DNA of 48,999 bases from a virus. A program made the translations under genes and the position numbers. The stretch covers positions 1 through 48,999 of the IMG/VR virus record IMGVR_UViG_3300010883_000052, one strand, 5' to 3'. Positions 37,279-45,474 of the stretch are shown here, piece after piece. The notes beneath the pieces are model-generated. The model was given only the letters and a program-made list of their open reading frames with translations, searched no databases and was not told the DNA's origin. The stretch's first letter is position 1; each line of letters begins with the position of its first letter.

Positions 37279-39018
37279 TTATCTCCCACTTTGACCTTTC
37301 ATTCTTCCAGATACTGCAAGTGCTTCATCCGTATCTTTGCCTTCCCATGTACCAAAATCAGATGGAACATAATCAGTTCCTGGTAATTTTCTAGATAATC
37401 CATCTTTCATTACATGTAAGTTTAAAGTATGTTCAACTCTACTCTGCGTTTTTTGAAAAATATGTGATAATCTTGTTACTACAAATTTTCCAGAAGCCAA
37501 AGTCGACTGCCTCATTGTAATATTACCAGTAAGCTCACCTAATTTGGTCGGTAATTGTAAATTTATAACATCACCAACCTCTCTATGTGTATTTCCTGGA
37601 ACCGTTATTTGATATATGAAATTATTCAATAATTGATTTTGCATTTTTCTTTTAGCATACCAATTTTCTATGTGTGTTTCTCTTAATCTAGAATCCTGAG
37701 GAGCCCCTTCACTATTAACATCCGTAAATCTCACATAACAACCCTCATTCGTCGATTTTAATGAAACATTCGCTTGAGGTTTTCCTATTACGTCTGATCC
37801 TCTAGATATTACAGGGGCATCAGATAAATGAAATGTATCATCATCAATGACATATGTTTGATGTTGATGTTTAGAATTATTTTCAACAGTATTTCCAAAA
37901 TCATTTGCAGTAGTGGGAGGTAATACTTGAATCAGTGCACCAGTTTCAGTATCCGTTCGAATATTTCCGGCGTCTGAATAACCTTTCTTATAATATAAAT
38001 CATGATAATCATGACGCATTCTTATAATATTATGAGTTATTAATCTATTTCCATACATACCATTTTTTAAATTGGTATCAACAGCTATTGGAGATATTCT
38101 ATGATATTCAAGAATCTTGTGGCTTTCAATAGCTACTTCATCATATGCATTTTTATAAGATAATCCCACAGGAGCATAAACATATTGAATTTTTTCATTT
38201 CCTTGCATTAATGTCTCTAAAGATTTAAATTTAAATCCTCCTCTTATTGTATCATAAAAACAATAAAATGCTCCCTTTGAATCTTTTCCTTCTTCAGTAA
38301 GTCCTGCAGCTTGGAATAATCCCGGATCAACTTGACCAGCATTATAGCCCTGACTTATTCCTGCTGCTTCAGCTCTGGATGCTAAAAATGACATTGCCTG
38401 AAAAGGTGTTATATTTGGTATAGTAAAATTGTGCTCAGCCTTTGTGGTTTCAACATCTAGAAGTCTTTCAGGAATCTCCATTGGAACTCCAGCACCAGAG
38501 GTGTGAGGATTGATATAATCTTCATATATATTTTCAACCATATCACTAATTTTCATTCCAGCATAACATTTTTGAACTTTTGTTGCTAGATCAATAACAT
38601 ATTCAATACTAGTGAAATTTAAAGTATAGGTAACTAATCTATCATTTTTAGGATCTATATTAAAATTTGTTACTTTTACAACTCTAAAATATCTATCTAT
38701 TTTATCTTCAGGTATATCTGCTCCAACAGATTGAAAGGATATATGAAGAACTTCTTCTCCAATAATAGGTATTCTTTCAAATAACCCAATTGCATCACCA
38801 ATATCTATATATCCACTAACATAAGGAGAAAATATATTTTCAGTAATCTCACATCTAGTAAACATGTGTGTAAGATCAACAATACCGCCGGGAAAATTAT
38901 TAGGACTAATTATACTAAAATGGTTAATTTTAACCTGTCCCGCAAACTCAGGGACTGTATGTGCCGTTTGTAAACGGTCACCATTGAGAATAATTGAATC
39001 ATAATTAGAAGATGCCAT
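37279..39018 (-). CDS. gp27: Baseplate hub protein, gp27-like
   Basis: A 579-residue protein encoded next to gp5 and gp53. The N-terminus includes FSIISPNNFPGGIVDLTHMF, FTRCEITENIFSPYVSGYID and GEEVLHISFQSVGADIPEDK, typical of gp27/gpD-like hub proteins, which have tandem tube-like beta barrels. RVVKVTNFNIDPKNDRLVTY follows in the same pattern. The C-terminus (RVEHTLNLHVMKDGLSRKLPG) also fits. T4 gp27 has 391 residues, so this one is larger. It would form the trimeric base for gp5 and adapt the 6-fold tail tube to the 3-fold spike. The gap to gp5 is 6 bases. Confidence 0.7.
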   Translation of the reverse strand: MASSNYDSIILNGDRLQTAHTVPEFAGQVKINHFSIISPNNFPGGIVDLTHMFTRCEITENIFSPYVSGYIDIGDAIGLFERIPIIGEEVLHISFQSVGADIPEDKIDRYFRVVKVTNFNIDPKNDRLVTYTLNFTSIEYVIDLATKVQKCYAGMKISDMVENIYEDYINPHTSGAGVPMEIPERLLDVETTKAEHNFTIPNITPFQAMSFLASRAEAAGISQGYNAGQVDPGLFQAAGLTEEGKDSKGAFYCFYDTIRGGFKFKSLETLMQGNEKIQYVYAPVGLSYKNAYDEVAIESHKILEYHRISPIAVDTNLKNGMYGNRLITHNIIRMRHDYHDLYYKKGYSDAGNIRTDTETGALIQVLPPTTANDFGNTVENNSKHQHQTYVIDDDTFHLSDAPVISRGSDVIGKPQANVSLKSTNEGCYVRFTDVNSEGAPQDSRLRETHIENWYAKRKMQNQLLNNFIYQITVPGNTHREVGDVINLQLPTKLGELTGNITMRQSTLASGKFVVTRLSHIFQKTQSRVEHTLNLHVMKDGLSRKLPGTDYVPSDFGTWEGKDTDEALAVSGRMKGQSGR

Positions 39019-39027
39019 TTATATACC

Positions 39028-39636
39028 TTAACTAAACATATTTCTTGCTGTTTCCAAAATCTGCTCGGCCCAAGCATTATCTATCAAAGCAATTGTCTTT
39101 TTACTATCATTGCGTAAAATCTCATATTCATAATCAGACACAGTTCTTTCCATTCCATCACCCTGTGCGGCAACAATTTCATAACGAGTTGCATCTACTT
39201 CATAAAAACTCTCTTCTATTCTTTCTTGTCCCGCACTTGCTGGAACTAATTTTTGTAGTATTTCTTCATAATGATGAACTCCACTATGGGCAGCATCGAA
39301 GCTTCCATATTTACATACTATATGTTTTCTTAATTCGTCTTGAGATAATGGCCAATCAAAGATAGGATCAAGAATATTATTTGCTAAGAATATAAGCCAA
39401 ACATATTCAAATCCACCATAATATCGAAGAGATAATGTATCAGCCCGCTCTCCTTCAGGAATATCATAAAGCTGTTTAGTATATACAGCTGATTTTATAG
39501 AAGATTTTAATCTATGTCTTAATGATATATCAGTTACCAATTTTTGATGAATTATATCTATTTTTTTTCCAGCATGATTTGTGCCGGTATCAAATCTGTA
39601 ATATAATGCTGGCATATTTTTAAAATATTCTGACAT
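39028..39636 (-). CDS. gp53: Baseplate wedge protein gp53
   Basis: A 202-residue protein (T4 gp53 is 196). Family features are YDIPEGERADTLSLRYYG, FEYVWLIFLANNILDPIFDW and PLSQDELRKHIVCKYGS, the best-conserved stretch of gp53, where a LysM-like fold is found in T4. Gp53 joins gp6, gp7 and gp25 at the outer side of the wedge and promotes assembly of the six wedges around the hub. The gene lies 2 bases after gp48 and 9 bases before the gp27-like gene. Confidence 0.92.
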   Translation of the reverse strand: MSEYFKNMPALYYRFDTGTNHAGKKIDIIHQKLVTDISLRHRLKSSIKSAVYTKQLYDIPEGERADTLSLRYYGGFEYVWLIFLANNILDPIFDWPLSQDELRKHIVCKYGSFDAAHSGVHHYEEILQKLVPASAGQERIEESFYEVDATRYEIVAAQGDGMERTVSDYEYEILRNDSKKTIALIDNAWAEQILETARNMFS

Positions 39637-39638
39637 TA

Positions 39639-40859
39639 TTAATAACCCCCCTCACCTTTTTCAAAACTATGATATTCGCCCGCATCATGACCATCACCTC
39701 CACCCCACATGAATTTCGTACCAGGCGCGATAGAGCGAGCTCGTTTATACGCCGCTGTCCATCCACCTTGGCCGGCGCCATTAGGTGAGGATACGGGTGC
39801 GGGATTGTCTGGTGTGGGGGCCTTTTCTACTGAAGAGACTTTATCAGAAGTAGAGTTGTCCTGCAGACCTTGATTCTCTAAAATAAATTCTGTTTCTTGA
39901 AACACTAATGATAATTTTGTATGTACTGGAAGTGGATCTCCAGCTGGATTATCATAAAATGCCGGGCCCTGAGCTGACGCATCAAAATTTATATCCATAG
40001 CTGATAATACAGACCTTCTTATTCCCATTTGATCAAATCTTTTAGGTCCAGTTGAAGTACCAATATAAAAATCAATAAAAAATTCGTGTGGAAAATCAAA
40101 ATATATACTTTTCATTCCCAAAAAATCGCCCATTTTTGGTAACATTCTTCTTTTAAAGGTTTGAACGATATTTCTTACCGCAACAGCTTCTGCATAACTT
40201 CTTGGCCAAAAATCAAATGTCATATCATGTGTTCTAAATGCTCCAGGACCTTGATATATCATAGCAATGTGTGGATTTATCCCTATTCCCTCCATAGCTG
40301 TAATTGGTTGTAAAGCTCCACCAAAATTTGCTATCGCTAATGCTCCCACACTCTGACCGAACTTCATAGTTTCATCATCTAACCCTTGTATTCCAGCAAA
40401 TAATGCATCCTTCATAGAGTCAACATCCCCCGTAGCCATTGCATCCTTTATATTATTCATTCCTATTCCCGCCAAAACACCAACTATTGCGGCGACACCT
40501 TTATACCTTTTTGCTAATGTAGACGCAATAGCACCACCTGTCATACCAGCTGCCATAGTATGTCCGGAAGCTTCATAAATTGCACCACCTGTTAGGGGTG
40601 TAAAATTTCCTGTAAATTTAGTTTTCATTGATCCAGGTGGGATATGTAATGCTATGTCTGACGTTTCGTCCCCGCCGCCAGACCGACCGCGTTTTGCAGG
40701 TCCTCCCGGCTTCGCATGAAATAATACAAAATTTTGAGTATCTGTATGAACTTCTCCCAAAGTTAATGGATATTTTAATACTGAATATCGATTTGCGGGG
40801 CCTCCTCCGCCTGATGCAACATTTCCAGCGGTGTTATTCATCAAATTTGGATCTGACAT
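39639..40859 (-). CDS. gp48: Baseplate tail-tube cap protein gp48
   Basis: A 406-residue protein (T4 gp48 is 364). The middle has MTFDFWPRSYAEAVAVRNIV and a Pro-Lys-rich strand (RMLPKMGDFLGMKSIYFDFP), typical of the gp48 family. Later RRSVLSAMDINFDAS and LPVHTKLSLVFQETEFIL match the conserved end of the domain. Two Gly/Ala-rich hydrophobic stretches at about 100-135 (GMTGGAIASTLAKRYKGVAA) may be an insertion. The C-terminal 50 residues form an extra tail (SIAPGTKFMWGGGDGHDAGE) not expected in T4 gp48. Gp48 caps the baseplate hub and seeds tube assembly. It is the first gene after a late promoter on the minus strand. Confidence 0.82.
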   Translation of the reverse strand: MSDPNLMNNTAGNVASGGGGPANRYSVLKYPLTLGEVHTDTQNFVLFHAKPGGPAKRGRSGGGDETSDIALHIPPGSMKTKFTGNFTPLTGGAIYEASGHTMAAGMTGGAIASTLAKRYKGVAAIVGVLAGIGMNNIKDAMATGDVDSMKDALFAGIQGLDDETMKFGQSVGALAIANFGGALQPITAMEGIGINPHIAMIYQGPGAFRTHDMTFDFWPRSYAEAVAVRNIVQTFKRRMLPKMGDFLGMKSIYFDFPHEFFIDFYIGTSTGPKRFDQMGIRRSVLSAMDINFDASAQGPAFYDNPAGDPLPVHTKLSLVFQETEFILENQGLQDNSTSDKVSSVEKAPTPDNPAPVSSPNGAGQGGWTAAYKRARSIAPGTKFMWGGGDGHDAGEYHSFEKGEGGY

Positions 40860-40877
40860 TTTGCTTTTCTTTCTAAA

Positions 40878-40885
40878 TATAAATG
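40878..40885 (+). promoter_or_regulatory. Late-promoter-like box before gene 4
   Basis: TATAAATG on the plus strand differs from the T4 late box TATAAATA only at the last base. It lies 30 bases before the gp4 ATG at 40915, a distance that fits a transcript with a short leader. No strong ribosome-binding site precedes that ATG. Confidence 0.5.
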
Positions 40886-40907
40886 TATCTTAAAAACTAT
40901 TCATTTC

Positions 40908-40915
40908 TATTTATA
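40908..40915 (-). promoter_or_regulatory. T4-type late promoter box before gene 48
   Basis: TATAAATA, an exact late box, is read on the minus strand 49 bases before the gp48 ATG. It overlaps the first base of the gp4 start codon on the opposite strand. It should direct the long baseplate transcript to the left, giving about 40 bases of leader. Confidence 0.65.
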
Positions 40916-41370
40916 TGGCATACAAAGGAAAATACAAACCAAAGAATCCTAATAAATATAAGGGTAATCCCACAAAGATTATTTATAGGTCTGGTTGGGA
41001 AAGAAAAGTGATGGAAAAATTGGATTTAAGTTCTCAAGTGGAACAATGGGCGTCTGAAGAAGTCATTATTCCGTATAGATCACCAATTGATAGAAAAATT
41101 CACCGATATTTTCCGGATTTTTGGGTCAAATTTGCGAATAAAAAGGTCGTGATTATTGAAGTCAAGCCTAACAAAGAGACAAAACCGCCTAAAATGAAGG
41201 AAAAATCGAGAAAATTCATCAGGGAAGCCAAAAAATGGGGCGTAAATAAGGCGAAATGGAAAGCCGCGGATGAATTTTGTAAAAATAGAGGATGGCATTT
41301 CATAATTCAAGATGAATTTGACTTAGGAATCAGAAAAAAAAGGAAAAATGGCGGAAACACCGAAAAATAG
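40915..41370 (+). CDS. gp4: Head completion protein gp4 (T4 gene 50/4 family)
   Basis: A 151-residue protein (T4 gp4 is 150). It starts MAYKGKYKPKNPNKYKGNP, then KIIYRSGWERKVMEKLD, very like T4 gp4. Then come a predicted metal-dependent nuclease core (RYFPDFWVKFANKKVVIIEV, with the E/D-EVK pattern of PD-(D/E)XK nucleases, D108?-E) and KETKPPKM, then KWGVNKAKWKAADEFCKNRG. Gp4 completes the head after packaging, before tail joining. The start lies within the late-promoter box of the opposite strand. The gene overlaps the next by 23 bases. Assignment to the nuclease-fold class is established knowledge of the family, but the exact catalytic residues need alignment. Confidence 0.93.
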   Translation: MAYKGKYKPKNPNKYKGNPTKIIYRSGWERKVMEKLDLSSQVEQWASEEVIIPYRSPIDRKIHRYFPDFWVKFANKKVVIIEVKPNKETKPPKMKEKSRKFIREAKKWGVNKAKWKAADEFCKNRGWHFIIQDEFDLGIRKKRKNGGNTEK

Positions 41371-41944
41371 CGGAAATTTAATAGATATATTACAAGATGT
41401 GGTAAAAAGAAAACAAATTCCACAAGAAAATATAAAATCTGCTCAATGGTTACAAAATAAAATTAGAAATTTTAGAAGAAATTTAAATGTTAAATTAGAT
41501 GACTCTAGTATGTCTGCTGATGAATTTATGAAAGGGTCTAATTTGGTACAAAAAAGAAGAATGACCAAAGCTAGATTAACATTATTCTCATATAAAGCAA
41601 AACATGAAAAAACATTACCATATTATGACAGATTTCCCCTATCAATGATCATAAGTAAAGAAGTTGATGGATTTATAGGATTAAATTTTCATTATTTGCC
41701 GTATCAACATAGAGCAAGACTATTAGATGCCGTCGCATTTGGAAATGTGATTAATTGGAATACATTAAAAAGAAATAAAGTGACTCGACCATGCATTAAA
41801 AAATATTTAACAAGTCATGTTCAAGGAGCAAATGGTATGGTAATAGAAGGAATTGAACAATTAAAATTTGCAATATTTTTACCAATAGAACGTTTTAATA
41901 CCAGAAAAGAAAAGGTCTGGGAAGATTCAAAAAGGATAATATAA
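41348..41944 (+). CDS. Conserved phage protein, unassigned (tail/head completion region)
   Basis: A 198-residue protein. LPYYDRFPLSMIISKEVDGF and IGLNFHYLPYQHRARLLDAV near residues 90-125 look like a conserved core I have seen in several marine T4-like phages, but I do not know its function. The start has AAGGAAAA before the ATG and lies inside the end of gp4. Its stop overlaps the tube-family gene as TAATG. It could be a neck or DNA-end-binding factor, since it lies between a head-completion and a tail-tube gene. This is inference from context. Confidence 0.65.
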   Translation: MAETPKNSGNLIDILQDVVKRKQIPQENIKSAQWLQNKIRNFRRNLNVKLDDSSMSADEFMKGSNLVQKRRMTKARLTLFSYKAKHEKTLPYYDRFPLSMIISKEVDGFIGLNFHYLPYQHRARLLDAVAFGNVINWNTLKRNKVTRPCIKKYLTSHVQGANGMVIEGIEQLKFAIFLPIERFNTRKEKVWEDSKRII

Positions 41945-42564
41945 TGCCAGCAGGATTTAAACAATCAGAACATTTTATCGCAGCGATAAACAAACATAAA
42001 GGGCCCGCAAAGGCAAACAAATATCTACTTACAGGTCCATATGGTGTTGCTCCGAATGGAATTGCAAAAAAGCTTGGATATGATATACGAGATTTTAAAT
42101 TTATGTGTGATGCTACAAGTTTACCAGGAAGAAATTTGGCGACACAGGAAGTTAGAACAGGTAGTATATCTAGATCATATGTCCACTCTAATAATTTTAA
42201 TCCAACATTGACTTTATCTTTCATACTAACAGATGATATGTTTATTAAAAAAGTTTTTGATATGTGGATGGATGACATCTTTGCTCTCACTGGTGCGAAT
42301 GTAGAAGGTAAAATGATGCAAAACGTATTGCAATATCCAGAACAGTATTGTGGAAGTTTTGGTATAAAAAAACTTGCAACAAATTTATCTAGTAACGTGG
42401 AAAATCCCGCAGTAACAACTATAGATGATTATCATGTAGAAATAATGGAAGCTTTTCCCAAACAAATTAATCCTATCACATTAACTTACGGTTCTCAGGA
42501 CATAATGAAATTACAGGTCGTGATGGCTTATTCCCGGTGGAGAATGATGCGTGGGCAGGTTTGA
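41944..42564 (+). CDS. Tail tube family protein (gp19/gp54-like)
   Basis: A 206-residue protein. The N-terminal strand region (DIRDFKFMCDATSLPGRNLA) and the C-terminal IEAFPK... region (MEAFPKQINPITLTYGSQDI, then LQVVMAYSRWR) have the pattern of T4 gp19 tail-tube protein and its paralog gp54. The SLPG loop and the final strand with Tyr-Trp are typical. T4 gp19 is 163 residues and gp54 is 320, so the size is between. It could be the tube itself or the tube initiator gp54. Its place just before a gp26 chaperone and a tape-measure candidate matches the tube-chaperone-tape order of contractile and long tails. Confidence 0.7.
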   Translation: MPAGFKQSEHFIAAINKHKGPAKANKYLLTGPYGVAPNGIAKKLGYDIRDFKFMCDATSLPGRNLATQEVRTGSISRSYVHSNNFNPTLTLSFILTDDMFIKKVFDMWMDDIFALTGANVEGKMMQNVLQYPEQYCGSFGIKKLATNLSSNVENPAVTTIDDYHVEIMEAFPKQINPITLTYGSQDIMKLQVVMAYSRWRMMRGQV

Positions 42565-42599
42565 TACATAAAATAATAATTATATAATTAGGAGATATT

Positions 42600-43328
42600 A
42601 TGAGTTTACCCAAGATTGATATTGCAACATTTAGCACTACTCAACCTTCTTCAAAAAATAAAAAACTTACATTTAGACCATTTTTAGTAAAAGAAGAAAA
42701 AATACTAATGATGGCAATGCAAGGGGAAAATTTAGAAGAACAAGTGGTTGCAATTAAACAAATTATAAACAATTGTTCACAACAAGAATTTAATGTTGAT
42801 ACAGTTCCTTTATTCGATTTAGAATGGATATTTTTACAATTAAGAATACATTCTGTTGGAGATCAATTAAATTTAAAATTTAAACACAGAGACGGAAAAA
42901 ATAAAAATGATGAAGAATGTGATCATGTATCAAATGTAAACGTGGATCTAAAAGAAGTTGAAATGGTATATGATGAATCACATAATAAGGAAATTAAAAT
43001 AAATGATAAGATTACCATATTTCTAAAATATCCAAATATAGAAACTGCAAATAAAATCAAAGATACTGAAGATGTTGAAGGTATTTTAGCCTTTCTATCC
43101 TCAGGAATAGAGTTTATTAAAGATGAAGAAACTTTACATGAAACAAAAGATTTTACACAAGAAGAAGTAATAGAATTTTTTGAACAATTTAATCAACAAC
43201 AAATGCTTAAAATTCAAAACTTTTATCGAACTCAACCTGCAATACAACATGACATAAATTATACTTGTGAAAAATGTGGTGGAGAAGAAACTGTAAGTCT
43301 CAGGGGTTTGCAGGATTTTTTAGAATAA
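42600..43328 (+). CDS. gp26: gp26-type baseplate hub / tail assembly protein (zero-frame product)
   Basis: A 242-residue protein (T4 gp26 is 208) in the T4 baseplate protein family (gp26/gp51). It has FRPFLVKEEKILMMAMQGEN, DLEWIFLQLRIHSVGDQLNL and TIFLKYPNIETANKI, and ends in a half zinc ribbon (YTCEKCGG, C223 and C226) with GLQDFLE. AGGAGATATT just before the ATG is a strong ribosome-binding site. The zero-frame ORF stops just after a U UUU UUA heptamer at 43316-43322. A -1 slip there would add the 64 residues encoded to 43516, giving about 305 residues. Gp26 is known in T4 as a hub assembly protein, so the long form may work as a tail chaperone. Confidence 0.88.
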   Translation: MSLPKIDIATFSTTQPSSKNKKLTFRPFLVKEEKILMMAMQGENLEEQVVAIKQIINNCSQQEFNVDTVPLFDLEWIFLQLRIHSVGDQLNLKFKHRDGKNKNDEECDHVSNVNVDLKEVEMVYDESHNKEIKINDKITIFLKYPNIETANKIKDTEDVEGILAFLSSGIEFIKDEETLHETKDFTQEEVIEFFEQFNQQQMLKIQNFYRTQPAIQHDINYTCEKCGGEETVSLRGLQDFLE

Positions 43329-43353
43329 CACTTTCTCATGATTCTTTAGAGTC
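43302..43353 (+). promoter_or_regulatory. Putative -1 ribosomal frameshift site
   Basis: U UUU UUA is in the X XXY YYZ phase of the gp26 frame at 43316-43322, ending 3 bases before the zero-frame stop (43326-43328). Upstream, AGGGG at 43302-43306 lies 9 bases before the heptamer, like the Shine-Dalgarno-type stimulator of E. coli dnaX. Downstream, GATTC (43340-43344) can pair with GAGTC (43349-43353) around a 4-base loop, a weak stem that includes one G-U pair. Confidence 0.7.
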
Positions 43354-43516
43354 TCATTATTTGACTAATTTCGCATTAGTACAACATCATAAATACTCTT
43401 TAACTGAGTTAAATGAGATGATTCCTTGGGAAAGACAAATTTATATTGAATTATTAAAAAATTGGATACAAGAACAAGAAACTGAAGCTAAACAAAGAGA
43501 AGCAGAAAGACGTTAA
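43316..43516 (+). CDS. gp26 -1 frameshift extension (gp26/51-like C-terminal part)
   Basis: The -1 frame after the heptamer reads RITLSHDSLESHYLTNFALV, then HHKYSLTELNEMIPWERQIY and a charged helix, and ends at TAA 43514-43516. This SLESHY / NFAL-HHKYSL / MIPWE sequence is what I know as the C-terminal part of gp26/51-type proteins in other T4-like phages, where it is often fused. A separate start exists (ATG at 43274, 80 residues) but has no good ribosome-binding site. That start would translate an irrelevant antephase stretch of gp26 (MWWRRNCKSQG...). Fusion by frameshift is therefore preferred. The stop overlaps the tape-measure start as TAATG. Confidence 0.75.
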   Translation, partial: FFRITLSHDSLESHYLTNFALVQHHKYSLTELNEMIPWERQIYIELLKNWIQEQETEAKQREAERR

Positions 43517-45435
43517 TGGCACAAGCACCGAAACCATCTGGAGGAAGAAAACCAGGACAATTTGGTACAACAGAACTTAGACTAGGACGAGCAACTGGAA
43601 TCGGAGAATTTTTTGATGTTTTAGAAGATGCGACCGCTAAAAGAATGGAAAGAATGTTAAGGGGATATGGTCACGCCATTGTATCTTCTGCTCTTTCTCC
43701 ATTACCAACATTTGCACAAGCTAGTATATATGATGCCATTACTGATCCTTTTGGGGGAGGAAGAGATACAGCACAAGAACCAACTAGAATTGCTGAAAGG
43801 GGACCTAATTTAGATAAATTATATAATGTACCTTTACCTGTTATAACACAAGAAGGAGAAGAACACGGAACAGCACAAAAAGTAGCAACTGCGATTGGTA
43901 TAGGTGGTACAAGAGTTCCATTATGGCAAAGTAATTTAGAAAAATTATTTAAAGTTCCTCTACTTATTACAGAGAAAAAAGATACATTAAAACTAATAGA
44001 AACAGAGAGAGAAGAAGGACCAGAAAAAGTAGATGATGATGACAAATCCAAATTCAGCATGAAAGATTTTTTTGGTGGTCTTTTTGGAGGCATTGTTGAT
44101 ATTGGTGCATGGATTTTAAAGGGCCTGGGAACTGTAGCAATAGCTGCTTTAAAATTTGCGGGGGGTATTGGTATTATGGGTCTGGTGGCCAGTTTACTCT
44201 TTAATAAAGAAATTGTAGATCTATTTGTATTAGAATGGGGTAAAGAATCGAAAAAAATGGGAGCAAATACTGAATGGGGCGCAATGATATCTAGACTTCT
44301 TGGTGGTGGGACAGAAAATGGCGCTTCCTTCTTAGAGGCGGCGAAAAAAGGTTTGGCGGGAGGAGCAATTGGAGCTGTAGGAGGACTTGTGTTTGGGGGC
44401 TTGCCTGGTGCCCTAGTTGGATTTATTTTGGGAAGTGCTTTTATGGGTCTTGGTGCAGCTTTAGGAGAAGCGAAGATCACAATGGGTACAAATTTTCTCG
44501 CAACTTGGTTGGAAAAGACTTGGGAAGCCGCGCGGATGGAATGGGAAGATGAGAAACAAGTTCAATTAAATACTGAATTAAAGGAATTAAGAGATAGAAT
44601 AAAATCTGGAAAAGAAACCGAAGGAAGTCTAATATTAATTCAAATGCAGATCAAAGCGAAAGAGAAAGAGCTTCTTGAATCAAGAATGGAACATGCAAAA
44701 CAATGGCAAGAAATGGTTGATGATGAATATAGGAACAAGGGTGAAGGAATTAAAATACAGAAAGAAGCTCAAAACAGGTTAAGGGAATTTAATACTGAAT
44801 TATTTGAAACACATGAAGAAATAGAAAAGCTCACAAAAGCAAGAACAATAGATGATAAGGGAACGTTTTTGGGGATTCCTGGGGTAGATACTAATAGAGA
44901 AAACCTCATGCAAGATTTACGTAGTAATTTAATAGATAATTTTAACCCTGGAGATGTAGCTGGAAGACAAGCATTAGATTTACTGGAAAAATATGGTATC
45001 ATTGATGATGGAATGAATATTGTTGATCCAAGACTGTTAACTGACCATGTTTACCGTAAAGATGTGTTCGAAGCATTAAATAATGTAATTCAAGAAAGTA
45101 TCAATAAAGATGAAGAATGGCGGACAGGGAGTGGAGCAGGAGCCAAAGCATTTAGAGAATCTATGAAAAATCTAAGAGGAGTTCAATCAGATGTGCTAAT
45201 TAATGATGCTGCAAATACAAATCGATCAGAAAAACTTGTAAGTACAATTGACCTTGAAAAAACACTGAGCAAGAATTTATGGACGGGGGAAAATGGGCCT
45301 GCTGGAGGAAGTGGTGTAGTTTCTATTGGCCCAACTGTGGATAACTCTTCACATCAGACAGATAACACTTCTATTCAGAACTTTATCAGTCACACATCAA
45401 ATTTCGCTACTGACAGATGGTCACCAGCTGTATAA
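43516..45435 (+). CDS. Tail tape-measure protein candidate (gp29-like)
   Basis: A 639-residue protein (T4 gp29 is 590). It starts at 43516 in a TAATG overlap with the gp26 extension. Residues 180-229 hold hydrophobic Gly-rich segments (KDFFGGLFGGIVDIGAWILK; GLGTVAIAALKFAGGIGIMG), and residues 280-320 a second set (GGAIGAVGGLVFGGLPGALV). Residues about 345-455 form coiled coils. A short duplication, NLDKLYNVPL (98-107) and NLEKLFKVPL (140-149), lies before them. Membrane-active hydrophobic segments plus coiled coil, just after the frameshift gene, is the usual arrangement of tape measures, which set tail length and are ejected into the cell envelope. No lytic domain is seen. Confidence 0.75.
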   Translation: MAQAPKPSGGRKPGQFGTTELRLGRATGIGEFFDVLEDATAKRMERMLRGYGHAIVSSALSPLPTFAQASIYDAITDPFGGGRDTAQEPTRIAERGPNLDKLYNVPLPVITQEGEEHGTAQKVATAIGIGGTRVPLWQSNLEKLFKVPLLITEKKDTLKLIETEREEGPEKVDDDDKSKFSMKDFFGGLFGGIVDIGAWILKGLGTVAIAALKFAGGIGIMGLVASLLFNKEIVDLFVLEWGKESKKMGANTEWGAMISRLLGGGTENGASFLEAAKKGLAGGAIGAVGGLVFGGLPGALVGFILGSAFMGLGAALGEAKITMGTNFLATWLEKTWEAARMEWEDEKQVQLNTELKELRDRIKSGKETEGSLILIQMQIKAKEKELLESRMEHAKQWQEMVDDEYRNKGEGIKIQKEAQNRLREFNTELFETHEEIEKLTKARTIDDKGTFLGIPGVDTNRENLMQDLRSNLIDNFNPGDVAGRQALDLLEKYGIIDDGMNIVDPRLLTDHVYRKDVFEALNNVIQESINKDEEWRTGSGAGAKAFRESMKNLRGVQSDVLINDAANTNRSEKLVSTIDLEKTLSKNLWTGENGPAGGSGVVSIGPTVDNSSHQTDNTSIQNFISHTSNFATDRWSPAV

Positions 45436-45438
45436 GAG

Positions 45439-45468
45439 TTAACTAACGGACTTTCGCCCGCTAGTTAA
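45439..45468. terminator. Hairpin between converging genes
   Basis: TTAACTAACGG (45439-45449) pairs with CCGCTAGTTAA (45458-45468) across 11 positions with one A-C mismatch, around an 8-base loop (ACTTTCGC). It sits between the plus-strand tape-measure stop and the minus-strand gp32 stop. Neither side has a run of five or more U, so it may be factor-dependent or an mRNA-end protector rather than a strong intrinsic terminator. Confidence 0.6.
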
Positions 45469-45474
45469 TATAAA

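Noticed and set aside
43274-43516. Independent small gene starting at the ATG at 43274
   Set aside because: No ribosome-binding site is seen and its first 17 residues only reread gp26 coding sequence in another frame, so the frameshift fusion explains the conserved part better.
43671-44480. Long minus-strand frame (269 residues, Pro-rich) opposite the tape-measure gene
   Set aside because: It is a shadow of the Gly-rich plus-strand sequence; its composition (Pro and Ala runs) is what the antisense of GGN codons gives, and it has no gene context.
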